DNA of 64,000 nt from Phialocephala subalpina (taxonomy: Eukaryota; Ascomycota; Leotiomycetes; Helotiales; Mollisiaceae): the NCBI GenBank assembly GCA_900073065.1, contig FJOG01000040.1, positions 336,254 to 400,253 on the forward strand, in the 5' to 3' direction. Under the pieces are notes generated by a model, which had not been told where the DNA came from, did not search any database, and saw nothing but the letters and a program-made list of their open reading frames with translations. Made by a program: the position numbers and the translations under genes. Below, piece after piece: positions 36,743 through 48,989 of this stretch (positions are counted from its first letter, which is position 1; the number at the start of each line of letters is the position of its first letter).

Positions 36743-39491
36743 ATGGATGGCTTCAGCATTGCAGTCGGCGCGTCACAACTCGGTGGCCAGCTCATCGGTT
36801 CTATATTATATCTCAAAAATCTCCATAAAGAATTCAAGAATGCTGCGGAGAACCATTCAGAGTTTTCAGCGGATTTGAGGCAAATCGGCCAGGTAGCACG
36901 GAATTAAAAAAAATCTGCTTCCACAGCCCACCAGCTGACATGTTTTAAGTTCTAGATCTTGTGGAAGTAAGCATGGAAAACTTCCTCAAGGGAATCGATA
37001 AGGAGACAGCCGAGAAAATCTGTGGCACGGAGACAGTTACTGAACTGCAGAAGAGTACGAGAGAAAAGATCGAAAAGGCTTCCGCTATCCTGCAGAGCTG
37101 CAAAGCTGGAGGAGCACAAAAGGAGGTGAAGGCCGGGAAGTTCGTTCTGAAGAAAAACCAGGTCCAAGAGATTTTACAAAAGCTAAAGGACGCCGGATTG
37201 TACTCCATGACAATGATGCTAACTATGCTCATGAATGCTATGAGCGAAAGACTGACTGACAAGATTCAAGGCCTTCTGTATGTTGCTCTAGCTACCATCA
37301 TGAAATTGGTTTGAAACTTTACTGACTTCATTTCAGATCTAGTGAAGACTTTTGTGCAAAGCTCCGCGCTATTGTGATCAGCGCGACCGAAAGTTCTACA
37401 CAGCAGTCAGCGACGATGTCCGCTAGTTTTGCAGTTGTGGAATCTTCCAAGTCCAGAAGTGGTGGAAGTACAGGTGTGGGTAATCGACAGTCTAATATAT
37501 CCAAACCAACTTCGGCGTCAACTCGATTAGCTTTCAGGCACAGCACAGGTAACGGAGCACCTTCTAGAGCCCACAGTATCCGAAGTAAGGTCAGCCAGAC
37601 ATTCAGCTGGGTACACACCAATACATCTAAAAAGCATTTATGTCTTGCCCTTGATGACGCAGCGCCAGCCATGAACAGAAGTCCAATTGAGGAACAGAAT
37701 GCCAAAGTTGCCTCAACGGCTACAGGAGAAACTCCGTGCTCTCAACCACCTGCTCTAGAAGAGCCTGCTATCTCGCTAGCCTCAACCACTTCTAAACCTC
37801 AGCAAATTCCCCCACCGGCAGTCGTTAGTGATGGCATCGCCACCTTGAACCCTGAAAGTTCGGATGAGATAAAACCCGCAGTGAATCTGGGCGATAAATC
37901 ACCGGAATCCCAGGAATCCGTTGTTGAATCGCGAGACGTGTCTAGTCAGGAGGCGCCTTCTGGAACAGAGGAACAACTAAAGCCTGGGCCAATCCAGGTT
38001 CCCGTAAGCAATCCAGCAACACCACAGAGTCGGCATGATGCAAGCCCAGTATCTATACAATCTTCCGATCCTTGGACCTGGACATTGCCTAAGAAGAGAT
38101 CTCAGAAGAAGAGTTATCCTCGCCCTGCAGACCTTCTGGAGGCATTCGGGAGAATTTGTACCCGACAAAGCCTTCCAATCCGCAACAAGCAACCACAACC
38201 TGGAAGGCCATTCTTCTCTACTGGAACACACATGAACATCGCCGTCCTTGATGATGCGCCGTGGGGTTTTCTGTTCTTCCAAAGACCTGACAACTGGATT
38301 CAACCAGCTTTGATTCCTAGAGATAGCTCTCAAAAGGCGATCCTCTTACAGCCTCTGGTGGAAGCTACCAAAGATTCTCCCTTATGGTGTGACATAGATG
38401 AAAATGTTTCAAAATCAACCCTCAGGTTATTTTTCAGTTACGATTGTCGAAGCCGGTCGCTATTGAGTGAAGTAAAAATCGAGTTCGGCGAATATGGACA
38501 GATCTCTTGGAGCGTCATACCCTTGCGGCAGACTTTCCCCGGAGATTTGGGTTTTCTAAAGTTCCTCTATGGGATGTGGGATCAAGGCAAGATTGTTCTC
38601 ACATGCGTAACTTCATCCCAAGTTCTCGTTAGATACCGGGAACAAGAAGATGGATCTTGGCTACCCATTACATATCCTTGCGAAATACCAGCATCACCAG
38701 GAGACTTCATCTATGACAGTACTTCTTTGCACGGGTCTGAATTGAGGGTACGGACTCTTAACCAGACGGAAATAAACTTGTATGCTGTGCGTGGTGTTCT
38801 CAATTTGGTTGATATTAGCAGCAGCAAGGCAGAGGATATGGAAACAGAAGCGCAGGCAATGGACTGGCACGGAATTCAGCCAGATTCTGAGTCATTTTCA
38901 TGCCAATTAATCCGGTGTGTCAATAGCGTTGACGGCGTTATTTACAAGGCCGCAGACAACGAAATTTACTTACGCCGAGGAAACCCTTGGTGTTACGATG
39001 AGGGCGATGAGGCAGATGCTGCAGTGGTACCTGGACCTGAGCGAATTTGCACAACCAAAGCCGGATCCGAGTTCGTCGCCTTTGAGTCTTGGAGAGAACT
39101 CCTCTACTTCTCTGAAGAGGGCGAGATGATGAGAATCGAATTTGCCGTCGACGAGAGCGGGGAGGAGATCACATTTGGAGATCCCAGCTCCGTATTTAGT
39201 GAGGATTGGTCACAGGCCTCTTTGGACGACCTATTGCTTCCTGGCCCTCTCGACCATTATCTGATCCAAAGCGGCCGGGGAAGAACTAAGGCTTCTGAGT
39301 CGGACTTGGAATCCAGTTATTATACCGGTACGTCTGTGTCATCGGCATCCAGCGACCGTCGCACCCGAGAGAGTCGACTCTCCCGTAACCGTTGCACCCC
39401 AGACAGGCGACCCTCCCGCAACCCTTCGGTCGATTCCCGAGTAATGCGACCCACTCGTGGCTCCTCCATCGATTCGCTTAACAGGTCGTAG
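36743..39491 (+). CDS. Protein with fungal N-terminal helical domain and unrecognised C-terminal module
   Basis: Likely exons are 36743-36892, about 36950-37277 and 37337-39491. The start MDGFSIAVGASQLGGQLIGS is typical of the fungal N-terminal signalling-type helical domain; the second exon continues as amphipathic helices (EKASAILQSC...VQEILQKLKDAGLYSMTMMLTMLMNAM). A Ser/Pro-rich linker (about 200 residues) leads to a roughly 350-residue region rich in Trp, Phe and beta-type alternation (MNIAVLDDAPWGFLFFQRP, DGSWLPITYPCEIP, SCQLIRCVNSVDGVIYKAAD). This could be a propeller or lectin-like fold, but I do not recognise a family. The tail is Arg/Ser rich (RRTRESRLSRNR). The joint between exons 1 and 2 is off by one phase with the only good donor (GTAGCA at 36893), so either a frameshift or an unusual splice exists there. 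The second joint (GTATGT...TTCAG) is clean. Confidence 0.62.
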
Positions 39492-40291
39492 TAGAGCAAT
39501 AGCATGATCAGATTGGTTTCCATATTTTGCTCTTCTCTTGTGGAATAGCTATTGGCATCATCCAGGTACTTCGACACGGTCTTTACTGGCAAGCGAGATG
39601 GTGAAGTCTTATCAAAGTTTTTGGGCCAGGGAGTGGATAACGACGTGAGATGAACTGCCATGAGGAAAGGGAGTTACTTGGGGGCGTCGAATGTCCGAGT
39701 TTTTCTTACGGTGGATGTTATTGCTACTGTAGCTTCTTGATTCAACAAAATTACCCCTATGACATGGTTGGTGTGAGTGAGTACTAAGCTGACTTATGTA
39801 GACTTCGAATATCATGCTAGTTGCTTTGGGGGCACAAGTTGTTATTTGAAGTGTTGACTTGAACTTATGACCATTGTGGTAACCGTAGCTCCTCGGCTGT
39901 TGTATGAATTATTCTCGTATGCAAGTTCTTGGTTGAAAGTGAAGAGAAATGGACAGCAGACGTCATTCACAGTCAGTCCATTACAGCTAAATACATCAAA
40001 GCAATATGCATCAACCTCAATATCCACCTCTCTTCCACCAACCCAACTCATCCATATCCATTATCGTAACAGGGAGCTATTCACATAACGAGCAATCATC
40101 ACTTCCTTTGCTTGGTATCATTTCGTATCCCAACCTCACCAGTCTCCTCCCTTTCCTGCTACGCCCTTCCCCAAAACCCCAACTCGGACTTCGCGCTGGT
40201 ACTTCTCAGCAACATCAACCTCAGCAAACTTTTCCTATCTCTCGAATCCAGAATACTCAAACACATTAACATGCTCCGGCCCATGATCTCA
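39492..40291. other. Intergenic, convergent 3' ends
   Basis: The region separates the convergent 36.7-39.5 kb gene and PDS5. No gene was seen; open frames here are short or antisense to the PDS5 3' region. Confidence 0.4.
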
Positions 40292-43200
40292 TCACTCGCT
40301 CTCATCCATATCAAAAACATCCTTCGCCCTACTAACCGCCTTCCCCTTCCCCTTCCCCTTCGCCCCAGCATTCTTTCCTCCTTTCGTCCTGGCCAACGGA
40401 GCATTCGGCGGCTTGCCTTTCGGAGTAGCCTTGGCCTTGGCCTTCGGGGCTGGTTTCGACTTTGTGACTTTCGACGCTGAAGCCAAAGGCTTCTTAGCAC
40501 TCGATCGAGCGGAGCGTTTCCCGTTCGTTGCGGGAGGTGGGGTTGGTTCGACTTCTTCCTCCTCTTCCTCTTCAGCTGGTTCAGGTTCAGGCTCAGGCTC
40601 TTCTTCTGGCTCTTCAGCTTCGGGTGTAGGTTCGGGTTCAGGCTCTGCTTCTGAAGCAGCGGCTTCTTCCTCAACCTCTTCAGCGGCAGATTCGGCATCA
40701 GAGGCATCATCTCCAACTGCTTCATCGCCACTCCCATCAACGTATTCCCACTCTGCTACACCGTCCATCATCTCCTCGTCTGCTTCGTCGTCATCTACCT
40801 CGGCATATACTTTTTTCGCACTCGCACCACGTCCACTTTGTCTTCGGACGACTGATGATCCTGCTGGTGTGCTGCCGACTGGCTTCGCCTTCTTGGGCTT
40901 GGGTGTCTTCTTCTCTTTCACGGGTCGCTCTTTCTTGGGGGCGGGGGTTTTGGTAGGGCGTGATGACTTTTCGGTTTTGACCTTCTTCGAGGGATGGGCG
41001 CCGCTTTCTCTGTCGTCGGATTTGCGCTTCTGTAGAACACTTTGTTAAATCACACGCAACGGAAAGCAGAAAAGGGCAGTATACCTTCTTCTTGTCAGCA
41101 TCCCGGATCAACTTGTCAAGAAGGTCGTCCATCTCTTCCGGCAGATAGCTTTTCTCTGCGATCTCCTGGGCAACCTCATGATTGGGCAGAGCACCGTAGA
41201 GATTCTTGGGCAGACCGACTGGCCCAGGCCAAGTCTGCATGCTCCATCCTCTCTTCTCTTCGTACTTCTTCACCAATGCTTGTGTCAAGTCGCTCAACAC
41301 GTAAATGTTGTCTCCGTCAGCGCCCGAAACTGCATCCTTGGCTTGCTTGACACGCTGCGCACACTTGTAGATGTGGGCAAGGTTCTCTTCCGATGCAACG
41401 GTGTTGAGGTAGTAGAGAATGTAGGTTCCGATATCTTTCAATTCTTCTGGCTCGACGCTGTAATCGGGATGATGTGCAATAAGATGGATCAGACGAGGTA
41501 AGATGCTTTCAAAGACTGGGCTCTTTGCCTCGTGCGCAATCTTGACACGAGATCGAATCCAGGTCATGATGGATTCCCTCAGTGCACCGCCACTGCCTGG
41601 CTCGAAAGCTGTAAGGAAAATGATGGTGAGGAAGCGAACAGATAGACGGCTCTTGACGATGTATTTCTGCAGCTTTTCAATGAAACCGCGTCTGACAACT
41701 TCGAGAGGATCTTGGGTGATGAAAGAAAGCTTGATGAACTCATTCGGACCTAGCAAGTCATCGAACACCTTCTGTGTACAGAGCTTCAGCATTTGCTGGG
41801 CGGCAAGCAGCCGAAGTCGAGACTTGTGGTGCTTCGGGGTGAGGTTATCGTTCCCTTTCGAGAGCTCGCCGGCCTTGATAATCAGGAGATTCAACAGCTT
41901 GTACACTGGAGCAGCAAGTTTCTTGGCAGCATCGACATCGTCGATCGTTCGAAGATGGTTCACAAGAATCTTGATCGCCCAGCATTTCGCCTCACACTCC
42001 TCGTCAATCTTTCCTTGCTGCCAATCGGGATCCTCGTCTGTCTTGGGAGTTCGATACTTGAGGAGTATTTGCTGTGTCGTCATGTCGATAATTTCGTCGT
42101 TGCGGTCTTCTGTAACCTTGCGGTCTAGAAGAGTCAATTGACTGATGGTTGCCAGTTTGGTCAGGAAGTGACTCTGTCCGTATTCCCAGCCATCGAGAGA
42201 CTTGTCTAACAGATCCTTCATGTGCATTTCCTTTCGTTTTGTAGTGGCTATGAGAATGCTAACAGCATACTTCGCGGCCTTCGGTGGAGTACCATACAGC
42301 GCGAAATCGAGTAGGGTCTGTGTGAACTTGCGGTCGTTTGGAATCTGATTGTTCTCTGCTTTGGCGAATGATGCCAACGCCTTCAGGGTATCGACACTGC
42401 TGGGGTCGTTGGCCTTCGTTGCTGAAGGTGCCTGGTCCTCGAGAGACTTGCACAACTCCTTGACGCTTGCCTTGAATATCTCTGGATACTTGTCCGAGAT
42501 CTCCTTCATGGCAATGTGTGCTGTTGCTCCTAAACCATTCTCATCTGTCCGAGAATACTGAAGAATGACAGGCTGGTGGCTCCGATTGTAAATCAATGAT
42601 GAAGAGCGATAAATGATTGGCATCAAGGTATCCAACAACCCGGACTGGCCACCAGGTGCTGAGGTGATGCGTTTCTGGAACTCCTTGATGGCTTTGTGAA
42701 CGGTGCTGAAGTCGCTTTCAGGTGCCATGGCGAAACGTAACAGTTGATAGCTACGTCGGTCATGCATCTTGGCATATTTCTGTAAGTCGTGACTTGCTCT
42801 GAGATGATCAGGCAGCAAGTCCGCTAGCCACTTTATCGTCGCGTCAAGCTTGCTCTTCACTTCCTTTGCATTCGAGTCGGTGACACCGCCGTTGAAATCT
42901 TCACATGTCTTCAGGAACCTATCCATGACTTTGGAGAAAGTTGGCTGTCGAGATTGCAAGGCGAAGAAAGCCTTCCTTGACTTTTGGTCGAGAGACTTGA
43001 TTAGGAAGAGGATGCGCTCCGTTCGGATCTTATCGGCATCGAATGACCCGTCGCCATTTACCTGTGTCTGGGATTCTCCATTTGCAACCTTTTTCCCTTT
43101 CGCAGGCGGGTAGCCGAGAGGGATCAGTTGCTCAAACATGACATGGTCGAGAAGAACGTTGGTCTCCTTATCATTTGCATAGAAAGCATCGAGGACTTTA

Positions 43201-44913
43201 GATGGAATCGTGCCCAGTGCCTCTATAACGCTCTCGTTTCCAGCTGCAATCTCACCAGATGCAACGCCCCAAATCTTGCAGACAATTGTCATAGCCTCAC
43301 TGCGAACCGCAAATCTTCGGTCACGAGCACGGTCTGTAAGACTGCACAGCACCGACCCTTGCTTGTTGACACTGCCATTGGAAGCAAGCTTGCCCATGAT
43401 GTCCCGGAAACCGAAATCACCAACAACCTTGACGGCAGCAAGTCGGACTTTCTCATCAGCGTCGCTCAACTTCTCGCCAAGACCCTTTATCAAAGTGGTT
43501 TCTTCGTGAGGACTCAATCCAATTCCACCTGCTGAGGTGATGAGTATCCGGCCGATTGCTGAAGTCCAACTAGACCTGATGACAGCTGACTTGTCGTTCT
43601 TCCTTCCCATGAAGCTCTGATACACATTCGGGTGAGTTTGTGCAAACGATTGTGGTGATATTGGTGTCGTAAGGATACTGGCTGAGATGGGACTCTGGGG
43701 ATAGTCCTCCAGCTTGATAGGCGGATATGCTGCGGGGTCCATATGGGGTGGTGGTGGAGGTCCAGCAGCTCCAATTCCGGAAATGATATCTCCCAAAGTC
43801 TCCGTAGCTAAGCATCTCAGCTGCACACTCTCAGCTGACAACTCTGCATCCAATTGAGGGATAACATTCTGAAGAACCGCTGGAGAGGCGCGCCACAATT
43901 CTCGCAAAAGGGTATGCGCCTTCTTGAGCTCCTTCAAATCCGATTCTGTGGGCCCAGTTGGCGCTTCCTCCTCGTCTGAATCTGCAGCACCATCACTCGT
44001 CCTTCTATGTCCATTCGGCTTGGAGACTCCCCCGGAAACTTCAAGAATAACTTCGTTGAAGTACTGGCTAACGTATCGCGACATCTTTTCCGGACAGGAA
44101 TTGCAGATAGTCTTTGCCATGTTATAAGCCTCTGGGAGTTCCTTCAACAATAACGTTGATTGCTTCTCGTCTGCGTCCTTCGCCTTGCTAGTTGGAAAGG
44201 GGGTTGTTCGGATGAATTGGGCCATGATAACATCCACCACATCTGCTGGCAGACTTGCCGCTTCATCCACCAAAGTCACCAACATCTGCGTCATATGGTA
44301 TTCCACGTCTTTCGATATCTGCTCGCCAGTCGAGGATTTCGAGGAGCCCGAGATCATGTCGAAGAAAGAGCTGAAGAGATGAAGGATAAGAGAGTCCGAA
44401 TTCGTGATGTCGCATAAGAGCACGATGCTCTTGACTTCGGAGAGAGATACCAGAACATATTTATGCTGTGTATTATAGGCATGGGACGGATCTGAGAGGG
44501 CGGGTAGGATAGAGGTAACAAATAGTGTGAAGATGTCCTGCTGCAAGTTAGTTACAGCTCTCGCAACGCGAAATTGGAAGTACCTTGAGCTGAGTTGGAG
44601 TAAACGGCGCATCAGGAGCGCAAATCTTCAATACATCCACCAAACAGCACGCTGTAAACGCGCGAACTCCCTTGTCCTTATGACTGAGTAGATTCTGCCC
44701 CGCAAGCTCCTTCGCCACTTTGTGCAACGAGTCCTTGTCCGTTTCCTCCTGATCCATATCTCGCAGCTCACTCGATAGAGCATCGAGCCTCTTGAGGAGC
44801 TCCCCAGTTGGAATGGGCTTTCCTGCGCGCCATGACAGAGGTTCGTTGAATGTCAGACGTCCCAGCTCTGGTTCCTCGGCCACGACTTCCGCAGCACCGC
44901 GGCGCGGAGCCAT
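40292..44913 (-). CDS. pds5: Sister chromatid cohesion protein PDS5
   Basis: Three exons, 44913-44584, 44537-41085 and 41029-40292, join in phase to 1506 residues. The N-terminus contains the conserved Pds5 segment LLSHKDKGVRAFTACCLVDVLKICAPDAPFTP followed by LKDIFTLFVTSILPALSDPS and YVLVSLSEVKSIVLLCDI. The body is a long array of HEAT-like helical repeats (for example LSDADEKVRLAAVKVVGDFGF). The last 250 residues are disordered: basic Lys/Pro tracts, then an acidic Glu/Pro stretch, then Ala/Lys/Pro-rich sequence ending DMDESE. Pds5 binds cohesin with Wapl and the acetyltransferase Eco1 and regulates cohesin loading, release and cohesion in the nucleus. Length fits fungal orthologues. The acceptor of intron 1 could also be 3 nt earlier (CAGCAG), adding one Gln. 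Confidence 0.96.
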
Positions 44914-46112
44914 TTCGATGTGAAATCTCCAGTCGCGAACTTGCGGATACTCAAATGACTGAATGGTGGGTTGGAATTGGTCGTATGGCGCTTCGTGAGT
45001 CGTAGAATTGGTGGTTGGGGGTCAGATGTGCTGTAGAATTTGGAGATGTGATCGCGTCGTACAAATGAGGCCCGATTTGACGCGTTGGCGAGACCACGCT
45101 AGGGGGAAGAACTTCAGTTACCGCCCGAGGAGTTCTTCTCTCATCAACACCATTCGGATGACTTTTCCATTGCGATGTCATAGAAGTTCTGGGACTTTCT
45201 GAGTCTCAAAGACATCGAAATCATATTCCACAAAGCTGTGATGACTTTCTCTCACGATGATTGCTCTGTACTCTGGATGAATCGGTTTCTTCAGTCATCC
45301 GGCCCTCGTTCAACGCTACTTCAATCGCATTGTTGTGTGATCGAATCTTTCATCTGTTTTGGCAACTAACTTCACGAGTCTTTCTGCTTGGGTTATTCTA
45401 ATTCAAGTCTTCCCGAAGAGGAAAGCAGTCAAGCGATGTACGTAGTACGTGCCTTCCAGAACTGGTGCATTCCGGCCGAAAAGCTTCACCTCTTGTTCAG
45501 GTAGACTAGTCCAGCCTAGAAGTGAATGCTGCGTCGTGGTGTGCCTTTCAATGGTGCGTTTTTTATCTTGTCTTGGTGGTAGACTGGTTCTGAGCAGTGG
45601 GAAGGCTGATGTACTGTACTTTCAGAGAAATCATTCATGCAATTCCTGGCTTGGTGTATGACTCGTCGTGATACAGTCAAGCCAGCAAAATCATTTCCCT
45701 CGAAGTGTGATCCTTGCAAGAGACATGCAAACTCATTCTGAATTTTGAAAGAGAGGCGAAATAATCATCTCCCTACCAAATTGGGCTTTCGTCTGAGTGC
45801 TGAAATCATTCACTTGCCGAATCTCGCAACTTCGCTTCAAGTGGTGGACAAACAACATAAAGGCTTCCTGACCCTCCATCCTTCCTACAAGTTTCTTTCT
45901 ACCTACACCTACACTCACAACTCCTTACAACATTCGTTCGTTGTATGCTTTTCTGCTCGTTTTCTGTGGACTGTCAATTGCGTCTAGCGACGACACATCT
46001 TTAACCTTTTCGCCGCTCAATCTTTCACGTCCACAACTATTCTCAACCCTTTCGCAAGATAGTGCTGCTACTAGACACAATAGAGCTATCTACTGGCCGT
46101 ATCATCATCACC
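44914..46112. other. Divergent intergenic region between PDS5 and the WSC gene
   Basis: About 1.2 kb holds both promoters. No gene was found. The 3' part (45860-46110) is C/T rich, fitting the WSC gene leader. An ACGCGT element is listed separately. Confidence 0.45.
45080..45085. promoter_or_regulatory. ACGCGT (MCB-like) element upstream of PDS5
   Basis: A perfect MluI cell-cycle box lies 167 bp upstream of the PDS5 start codon. MCB elements drive G1/S transcription of cohesion and replication genes in yeasts through MBF. The hexamer also occurs elsewhere in the window (for example 1185, 3137, 27578, 63636), about as expected by chance, so the link is suggestive only. Confidence 0.3.
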
Positions 46113-48813
46113 ATGAAGCTGCCGTGGGCTGTCCCGATTCTCCTGGTTGCGTCTAATGCCGACGCGCTCGGTTTTGTCTCTAGCAATAGCAGGAACATCG
46201 GACGACGCAACGGTGAGGCGCTCAAATCAAGGCCAAAGATTTCGCTAATCATTCAATAGTTGAGCATACACTAGAAGTTCGAGGTGCAACCACTTCTTAC
46301 AACCTCGCAACCGGCGCTTTAACAACTCCCTCCGTTGCAACACAACTAAACTCAAGTCAGGTCCTCTCTTATACTATCTCATCTCCGTCAATTCCATTGA
46401 GCGGCAAAGGCCCTGAGACAGGAATGGGCACCTCTGAAGTCTACACCGAAACCCTTTCACCTGTCTCTATCCTCACCACTGCCAAAGGCCCCGAAACCCC
46501 TCAAAGCCGATCATTCCTCGCCACATCAACAGCCCTTGGAGTCTTCACGAGCTTGAGTCCTCCTAGTACGGTCACTGCCTCTCCTCGCATCACTGAGATT
46601 ATTAGTGTGTCTTTGATGTCTACCACAGTTGACGGATCCACACGAGTTGATGTTTCAATCATCTCCCAGGCGTCATCTCGGGCTGACCCCGCTTTGTCAG
46701 TACTCTCGACGTCCGTTCCCTTGGATGGCGTCTCTCATCCGTCATCTCTGGCTGATACCGCTTCGTTGGTACTCTCCACCTCGGCTCCTGTGGATAATAT
46801 CTCTCCCCCTGGGGTCGGTGTTGTGACCATCATCTCTAAGCCGTCATCTCAAGCTGATACAGCTTCGTCAGCACTCTCTATGTCGGCTCCTGTTGCCACC
46901 ATCGCTCCCTCTGGCATCGGCATCGTGACCATCCTCTCTTCACCTGATGAACAGTAAGTCTCGTCCTCGAGCTATATTGTTACATGTCTGACCTGGACAG
47001 TTCTGCGACTTTCTTTCCCGATGTACCGTCTACAAGTCCCATTGCCAATTCCTTATCCAGTCCACAGCCAGTCACCATAATCAGCACAGACAATGTGGTC
47101 GTCACCTCCGTATCAACGTCTGCAACGAACGCTGGCGATAGCCCTCATGGGTTTGTGACTGTCTTTATCAGCGCTGCCCCCTCAGCGACGTGAGAATCAT
47201 CGCCAATTACATGAAGCTACTTGCTGACTTATTCTTAGTACAAATATGGCCATTTCCACTCTTGAATCTGAGGTCCAGCAGACATCCGCTTTCGCCAGTC
47301 CTGCGCCCGTGACCGTCATAGAAACACAATCAGAAATCGTATCGGTCATAACAGCAAGCACAATATCGGTCCAAAGCACAGTCTACCCCTTTTCCAACAC
47401 TAGAGCTACTGTTGAGTCTGAAGTCCAGCAGACATCCTCTATCACCAGCCCTGCACTGGTGACCGTCATGCAAACAGACTCGGAAGTCGTTTCTGCCACA
47501 ACAACAAGCACGATGGTGGATCAAGGCATAATCTACCCCCTCTCTAGCACTATAGCGCCTATTGAATCTGAGGTCCAGCAGACATCTGCTTTTGCTAGTC
47601 CTGCACCAACGACCTTCGTAGAAACAGACTCAGAAATTGTTTCGGCGACAATAACCAGTACAATGGTGGATCAAAGCACAATATCCCCTTCTCTGACACG
47701 GTGCCTGCCTCAAGTTCAGATACAGGAACGCCGTCAATTTCACCCACCATAGGCATTATAGTCCCCATGCCCACTCTAAATATCGTGCGATTATCCGGAG
47801 AATACACCTACATTGGCTGCTTCACAGAAGGAACTGGCCAGAGAGCTTTGCAAAACGCCACTTTCCCGAGCGATAGTAACGCAATAGGACTCTGTACTGC
47901 AGCATGCTACCCATACAAGTATGCTGGAGTTGAGTACGGACGAGAGTGTTGGTGCGGTGATTCCCTCGAGGGTGGTTCGTCTCAAGTGCCAGACTCTGAG
48001 TGCGCTATGCCTTGTGCTGGGGATGCTGGAGAAGTCTGTGGAGACAGTGTAAGGCTTACTCTTTACGAGTGGGCTGGCAACAGCAGCATCACCAGTGGCC
48101 AAATATCGTCAACTCAAGCTGCACCTTCTACAACTGCAGCTGCTTTGTCTCAGGTTGTCTCGAGCACGGAATCGGAGACGAGCACTATGACGATCACTGT
48201 CAGTCCGCTTCAATCATCATCCGTATCAACCGCAGAGCCAACTTCCACCCAAAATCCGGCAAGCATATCTCCATCAACAACCCAAATCCTTCAACCCTCA
48301 GTCTCACTTGAAACAACAACTCAGTTCATGAAGGGAAACGGCATCACCATCTCCTTCACCGTCCCCGCCCAAACACCAACAAGCACCCACTCACTCATCA
48401 CAATGTACAACGGATGCAGCGCCTCAATCATGACAGCTTTTGCCGCCGCAGGCCCCGGATCTCTCCTTACACCATCAAACTGCAACTGCCCAGCACAAGT
48501 AACTCTCACGGTCACGGAATTCCAAACCATCGCCGTCTCAGTCAACGAAACCGCGACGTGGTATCCCCTCTCACCTTCTGATTCTTCCAGCCGGACAGGA
48601 ACATACTCAGCCCCTCCTCCACTGACCAGTACTTCAACAATAACCGGGCGTAATACTATTAAGGGGACGACTGAGAATGCTTCTCCCACAACCTCGAGTG
48701 CGTTGACGGCTCCTACGACGTACGACGGCCCAATGGGTGGTGCGGGAAGGAGTGAGGGTAGCTTGAAGTTGGTGGTCTTGGTTGGAGGTGTTGCGGTGGT
48801 TCTTCTCGTTTGA
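46113..48813 (+). CDS. GPI-type cell-wall protein with WSC domain and Ser/Thr repeats
   Basis: Exons 46113-46212, 46260-46953, 47001-47189 and 47239 onward join in phase. A signal peptide (MKLPWAVPILLVASNADALG) is followed by about 400 residues of Ser/Thr-rich, presumably O-mannosylated sequence. Then comes one WSC domain with all eight Cys (YIGCF, LCTAAC, RECWC, DSEC, MPC, EVC), a second Ser/Thr region with a CNCPAQVTLTVTEFQT segment, and a C-terminal hydrophobic stretch (LKLVVLVGGVAVVLLV) preceded by small residues, as expected for a GPI anchor signal. WSC domains bind wall glucans or act in wall-stress sensing. There is no cytoplasmic tail, so a sensor of the Wsc1 type is unlikely. The frame changes near 47660-47720: either a 1-nt loss or a 62-nt intron (47658-47719). 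Confidence 0.85.
47264..47713 (+). repeat. Three tandem 150-bp coding repeats
   Basis: Units start at 47264, 47414 and 47564, each with GARTCTGARGTCCAGCAGAC, and encode 50-residue Ser/Thr/Val-rich units (ESEVQQTS...VTV...TDSEIVSATITST...). The third unit is 1 nt short within the run after ATAT near 47684. Confidence 0.9.
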
Positions 48814-48989
48814 AGAGTGAGGCTCAAAGACCCTTCTTTGCCCTTCCACAAAAGCATCATCACCCACCCCTCCTTTACTTTATCCAAGCGTTCATCTCAA
48901 CCATCTTTATCAAAAAGCAATAATCATGTACGTCGCATTTTATCTCAAAGATAGCATAGCATGGCATAGCATAACACATCTCACGCGAT
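48814..48989. other. Intergenic, WSC 3' region
   Basis: A short 3' region lies here, with a small GCATAGCAT tandem near 48952-48972 just before the transposon relic. Confidence 0.4.

Noticed and set aside
40413..41048. 211-codon plus-strand open frame rich in Ser and Gly
   Set aside because: It is antisense to the PDS5 acidic Glu/Pro tail; the lack of stops follows from the repetitive codons of the real gene.
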